Notes under the pieces: model-generated | Databases searched by the model: none | What the model was told of the DNA's origin: nothing | The model's input: the letters and a program-made list of their open reading frames with translations, nothing else | Program-made: the position numbers and the translations under genes | In this document: in pieces, positions 60,729 through 64,000 of the stretch | How positions within the stretch are numbered: the first letter of the stretch is position 1 | How the letters are laid out: every line of letters begins with the position of its first letter | DNA from: an uncultured Pelagibacteraceae bacterium | GTDB taxonomy: Bacteria; Pseudomonadota; Alphaproteobacteria; Pelagibacterales; Pelagibacteraceae | NCBI GenBank assembly: GCA_902592445.1 | Contig: CACJEN010000001.1 | Location: forward strand, 124,001 to 188,000 | Direction: 5' to 3' | DNA length: 64,000 bases

Positions 60729-61100
60729 ATGACAAACTTTCAAAAAGTAAAAATATTTATGGAGACATTTGGTCAGGAGGTAAAGTCACAGCCCTCTTTT
60801 AGTTCAGAAAAAATAAACAATTTAAGATATAATTTAATTAAGGAAGAATTAGACGAATTAAAAAAAGCTATGGATAATAAAGATTTATTAGAAGTAGCTG
60901 ATGCACTTACAGATATACTTTACGTAACCTATGGAGCAGGTATAGCCTTTGGAATTGATTTGGATAAATGTTTTGATCAAGTTCAAAAATCCAATATGAG
61001 TAAGTTAGATAAGGATGGAAAACCAATATACAATCAAGCAGGAAAAGTGATGAAAGGACCTAATTATTTTAAACCAGATTTATCGAAATTTGTTAAATAA
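60729..61100 (+). CDS. All-alpha NTP pyrophosphohydrolase (MazG/HisE superfamily)
   Basis: A 123-residue helical protein. The metal-binding pattern EExxE-(n)-ExxD is present: KEELDELKKAM, then LLEVADALTDILYVTYG. The C-terminal block NMSKLDKDGKPIYNQAGKV matches phosphoribosyl-ATP-pyrophosphohydrolase-like proteins with a DR2231-type fold. Such enzymes hydrolyse (d)NTPs or related nucleotides to monophosphates. It is unlikely to be the histidine-pathway HisE, since no his genes are near. AGGAG at 60720-60724 provides a clear ribosome site 4 bp before the ATG. Confidence 0.8.
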   Translation: MTNFQKVKIFMETFGQEVKSQPSFSSEKINNLRYNLIKEELDELKKAMDNKDLLEVADALTDILYVTYGAGIAFGIDLDKCFDQVQKSNMSKLDKDGKPIYNQAGKVMKGPNYFKPDLSKFVK

Positions 61101-61103
61101 AAT

Positions 61104-61985
61104 CTATAACCACTGTGGTTTTTTAAAAAGAATTTTTGCATTACTACAATTGATCTCCTTATTAAATTCAAAACCTTTTTCTTTTAATTTTATTAAGGCA
61201 AAAGGTCTATTATTTTTAATTAAAACCTTACCAATTTCATTGTTGTTAACTTTAATAATCTCATCATCTAATTTTCCTTCCAGAACTGTAATTGGAAGTA
61301 TTCTTTTAGATAATTTATTTTTATGTTTAATTCTTGCTGTATTTTCTTGTCCAACATAACAACCTTTTTTGAAATCAATCCCATTTAATTCTTCAAAATT
61401 ACATTCAATTCCAAACAATTTATTTTGTAGTTCTTTAGTATTAATTTGTGGAATCCCTAGAGAATGACTCAGGCTATAATATTCATCAATGTTTGACGAT
61501 TGGAGATTTAATTTTTTTAAAGATAAATATAACTTTTCTAGATTAATAATTAGCCTCGCACCTAATTCAGTATTTCTTGGGTCCAAAAAAACAGTATCCT
61601 CTCTAAATTTCGTTGTATATCCATTTAGATCTTTAGTATTTTCTAACTCAAGGAATTTATCTTTATGAAGTGCTGCTATAACAAACTCATTGCTGAGATT
61701 TAAAATTTCGACTTTAGATCTTAGTTTATACAATGTTAATTGCTTATACAGCTCATCAATAATTTTTTTTTCGCAATCTAAAAAATAACCTGACTTATGC
61801 TTTACAACTATAAAGTCATATAAGTATTTTCCTTGAGGACTAAGCAAACCAGCAAAACATGAATTGTTCTCTGATACTGCATTAATATCATTTGTAATAA
61901 TATTTTGAAGAAATTCTTTTACTTCAACTCCGCTTGCATATAGTAAACCCCTATCTTCTAAAATATATACTTTATTTTTATTCAT
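61104..61985 (-). CDS. ygfZ: Folate-binding Fe-S cluster protein YgfZ/IBA57
   Basis: A 293-residue protein of the YgfZ/IBA57 family, related to the glycine-cleavage T protein, which uses tetrahydrofolate to help assemble or repair iron-sulfur enzymes. The diagnostic motif is DFKKGCYVGQENTARI, with the conserved Cys. Other family blocks are VEVKEFLQNIITNDIN and CFAGLLSPQGKYLYDFIV. It is convergent with the pyrophosphohydrolase gene and divergent from the dihydroorotase gene (43 bp). Confidence 0.92.
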   Translation of the reverse strand: MNKNKVYILEDRGLLYASGVEVKEFLQNIITNDINAVSENNSCFAGLLSPQGKYLYDFIVVKHKSGYFLDCEKKIIDELYKQLTLYKLRSKVEILNLSNEFVIAALHKDKFLELENTKDLNGYTTKFREDTVFLDPRNTELGARLIINLEKLYLSLKKLNLQSSNIDEYYSLSHSLGIPQINTKELQNKLFGIECNFEELNGIDFKKGCYVGQENTARIKHKNKLSKRILPITVLEGKLDDEIIKVNNNEIGKVLIKNNRPFALIKLKEKGFEFNKEINCSNAKILFKKPQWL

Positions 61986-62028
61986 AATTGATTGATCTTA
62001 TGTATTAATATAATTACTTTTTTTAAAA

Positions 62029-63339
62029 ATGTTAGATTTAATAATAAAAAATGGGTCCTGCTACATTGATGGAAATCTAACTAAAACAGATATTGGTATA
62101 TCAAACAGTAAAATTTCTCATATTGGAAATCTTGAAAACGAAAAAACCAAGGACATTTATGATGCAAACAATTTAATTGTTTTACCTGGTTGTTTAGATA
62201 CCCAAGTACACTTTAGAGAGCCAGGATCTACAGATACAGAGGATCTTCATTCAGGTAGTAGAGCAGCAATTGTAGGAGGTATTACTGGTGTTTTTGAAAT
62301 GCCAAATACAAACCCACCAACCTCAAATAAAAAAGAATTTCAGAGAAAATTAGATCTTGCAAAAAATAGAATGTACTGCAACTATGCTTTTTACTTTGGT
62401 GCAACAGCTGATAATGCTGATGATTTAGCAAGTTTAAAAACTTTAGAAGGATGTTGCGGTATAAAATTATTTGCTGGATCCTCAACTGGAAATTTGTTAG
62501 TCGCTGAGGAAGAGGATATCGATAAAGTTTTTCAAAATAGCTCAAAAGTTGTTGCAGTCCACTCTGAAGATGAAGCAATTTTAAATACAAATAAAAAACT
62601 TATTAAAAATGGAGATGTTCACACACATCCAATATGGAGAAGCGTAGAATGCGCATTATCATCAACAAGAAGAATAGTAAGAATAGCTGAAAGATATAAC
62701 AAAAAAGCACATATCCTTCATGTTACAACAAAAGAGGAAGTAGATTTTTTATCTCAACATAAAGGAAATATTACATTTGAAATAACCCCTCAACATTTAA
62801 CACTCTATGCTCCTGATTGTTATGAGAAACTTGGAACTTACGCTCAAATGAACCCCCCTTTAAGAGATAAATCACATTACGATAGATTATGGTACGGGGT
62901 TAGAAATAATTTTAATGATACTATTGGATCTGATCATGCCCCTCATTTAAAATCAAATAAAGATAAAGAATATCCAAATTCGCCATCAGGAATGCCAGGT
63001 GTTCAAACTCTATTACCTGTGATGTTAGATCATGTAAATAATGGAAAATTATCTTTAAATCAACTTATGAACCTTTTATGTGAAAACCCAGTTAGAATTT
63101 TTGGAATTAAAAATAAAGGTTATATCAAAAAAGATTTTGATGCTGATTTTACGATAGTTAATATGGATCAAATAATTGAAATAAAAAATGAGAAGATTGA
63201 AAGCAAATGTAAATGGTCACCATTTAATGGAAATAAATTTAAAGGAACCCCAGTAGCAACAATTATAAATGGAAAAATTAAAATGAAAGATGGAAATATA
63301 ATTGGTGATGCTGAAGGTTTACCATTACAGTTTAATTAA
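62029..63339 (+). CDS. pyrC: Dihydroorotase (class I amidohydrolase)
   Basis: A 436-residue amidohydrolase that cyclises carbamoyl-aspartate, the step downstream of CarAB and aspartate transcarbamoylase. Motifs: VHFREPGSTDTEDLHSGSRA, EMPNTNPPTSNK, GIKLFAGSSTGNLL (Lys of the metal bridge), VVAVHSEDEAI, KKAHILHVTT, and TIGSDHAPHL with the catalytic Asp. The first metal His of the usual HxH is Gln59 (DTQVHFREPG), so the alpha-metal site differs from the textbook enzyme. Allantoinase or hydantoinase activity cannot be excluded. Confidence 0.88.
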   Translation: MLDLIIKNGSCYIDGNLTKTDIGISNSKISHIGNLENEKTKDIYDANNLIVLPGCLDTQVHFREPGSTDTEDLHSGSRAAIVGGITGVFEMPNTNPPTSNKKEFQRKLDLAKNRMYCNYAFYFGATADNADDLASLKTLEGCCGIKLFAGSSTGNLLVAEEEDIDKVFQNSSKVVAVHSEDEAILNTNKKLIKNGDVHTHPIWRSVECALSSTRRIVRIAERYNKKAHILHVTTKEEVDFLSQHKGNITFEITPQHLTLYAPDCYEKLGTYAQMNPPLRDKSHYDRLWYGVRNNFNDTIGSDHAPHLKSNKDKEYPNSPSGMPGVQTLLPVMLDHVNNGKLSLNQLMNLLCENPVRIFGIKNKGYIKKDFDADFTIVNMDQIIEIKNEKIESKCKWSPFNGNKFKGTPVATIINGKIKMKDGNIIGDAEGLPLQFN

Positions 63340-63354
63340 AAGATATAAAATTTT

Positions 63355-63687
63355 TTAAATTGTTTTAGTAGAGTAGATATTCACAAGTGTAACTCCAACT
63401 ACTATTAAAAACATACCTAAAATGGCTTGCCAGCTTAATGTTTGTTTAAAAAAAATATATCCTAAAACTGCAATTGTAAAAATTCCTAAACCACTCCATG
63501 TCCCATAAACAATTGCAATTGGTAATTTGTCTACAACAAAAGTAAGTAAATAAAAAGCTGATAAGTAAAAAAGCGCTAAAAAGACTGTTGGCATTAATTT
63601 TGTAAAGTTTTGGGTTACAGGCAGCAACATTGTTCCACAGACTTCGCATACAATAGCTCCAACTAAAAAAAGATATGTTTTAATCAC
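63355..63687 (-). CDS. Small multidrug resistance (SMR/EmrE-like) transporter
   Basis: A 110-residue protein with four membrane helices, the SMR hallmark. The essential membrane Glu is Glu15 in LFLVGAIVCEVCGTML, and the signature IAIVYGTWSGLGIFTIAVLG is in helix 3. SMR proteins dimerise and exchange protons for cationic compounds or guanidinium; in a marine oligotroph the substrate may be a natural cation. The GTG start at 63687 shares one base with the TAG of the upstream prpE gene, so translation is coupled. Confidence 0.9.
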   Translation of the reverse strand: MIKTYLFLVGAIVCEVCGTMLLPVTQNFTKLMPTVFLALFYLSAFYLLTFVVDKLPIAIVYGTWSGLGIFTIAVLGYIFFKQTLSWQAILGMFLIVVGVTLVNIYSTKTI

Positions 63688-64000
63688 TAATTAATAATTT
63701 TATTTTGTATCAAACTTTCTTTAATTTCATCTAGTATTGCAGGATCATCAATAGTTGCTGGCATTTTATAATCTTCTTGATCAGCAATTTTTCTCATTGT
63801 GCCTCTTAAAACCTTACCAGACCTTGTTTTTGGCAATCTTTTTACAACAATTGCTATTTTAAAAGCAGCCACTGGGCCAACTTTATCTCTAACTAATTGA
63901 ATACATTCTCTTGAAATAATTTCATTATCTTTTGTAACTCCAGCTTTTAAAGCAATTAATCCAACTGGTAATTGACCTTTTAGCTGATCTTTAACTCCTA
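63687..64000 (-). CDS. prpE: Propionyl-CoA synthetase (PrpE-like), C-terminal part
   Basis: The frame is open from the right edge to a TAG at 63687-63689, giving about 104 C-terminal residues. LKGQLPVGLIALKAGV is followed by VGPVAAFKIAIVVKRLPKTR, SGKVLRGTMRKIAD (catalytic Lys of the acyl-adenylate-forming C-domain) and MPATIDDPAILDEI, an ending characteristic of PrpE rather than Acs. It would activate propionate, or acetate, to the CoA ester. The gene is complete only outside the window. Confidence 0.88.
   Translation of the reverse strand, partial: GVKDQLKGQLPVGLIALKAGVTKDNEIISRECIQLVRDKVGPVAAFKIAIVVKRLPKTRSGKVLRGTMRKIADQEDYKMPATIDDPAILDEIKESLIQNKIIN

Noticed and set aside
61090-61359. 89-codon plus-strand open frame opposite ygfZ
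   Set aside because: It is antisense to conserved YgfZ codons, including the KGCYVGQE region; composition is that of a reverse-strand shadow.

Overview
The window looks like a chromosome segment from a SAR11-type marine alphaproteobacterium (Pelagibacterales / 'Candidatus Pelagibacter' relative). The basis is inference from the sequence: it is visibly very AT-rich, lysine, asparagine and isoleucine codons dominate, genes overlap or sit within a few bases of each other, divergent gene pairs share only about 20-60 bp, and the gene order is alphaproteobacterial (marR-ompR-envZ beside ilvE; a dcw cell-division cluster ending lpxC-bamD-ligA). No transposase, integrase, prophage or CRISPR array was seen.

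Layout. 1-5217 (minus strand): ychF (partial), pth, rplY, prs, pgeF, a MidA-type methyltransferase and lgt. 5257-8833: a ubiK-like gene, an EnvZ/OmpR two-component pair with an upstream MarR gene, and ilvE. 8830-14584 (minus): pgsA, uvrC, folB, a pteridine-reductase-like SDR and uvrB. 14621-19454: aspC, an epimerase, trxB, then an ELM1-family gene joined to a 2OG-Fe(II) oxygenase. 19451-24071 (minus): two previously uncalled, translationally coupled small membrane ORFs, then carB and carA. 24194-28331: yqeY, dnaG and rpoD. 28334-29805: a structurally aberrant tRNA-Val(GAC), an accessory methyltransferase with a decayed tail, and a CAT tRNA. 29887-32930: a small membrane protein, mlaC/mlaA, an amidase and RNase P RNA.

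33064-54176 is one long plus-strand cell-wall and division cluster: mraZ, ftsZ, rsmH, ftsL, ftsI, a murE-murF fusion, mraY, murD, ftsW, murG, murC, murB, ddl, ftsQ, ftsA, lpxC, bamD, ligA. Together these make lipid II from UDP-MurNAc, flip and polymerise it at the septum, build the Z ring and start lipid A synthesis. Three points stand out: ftsZ sits near the front rather than after ftsA, ftsA carries an in-frame stop close to its start, and three phased TGGGN boxes overlap the -35 of a near-leaderless mraZ promoter.

54165-64000: pepP, uvrD, an AsmA-like gene, fumC, a MazG/HisE-like pyrophosphohydrolase, ygfZ, a dihydroorotase, an SMR transporter and the 3' end of prpE. The window is mostly core metabolism. 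The less ordinary material is the tRNA-Val, the micro-ORF pair after carB, the tRNA-flanked methyltransferase, and the rearranged dcw cluster with its damaged ftsA.
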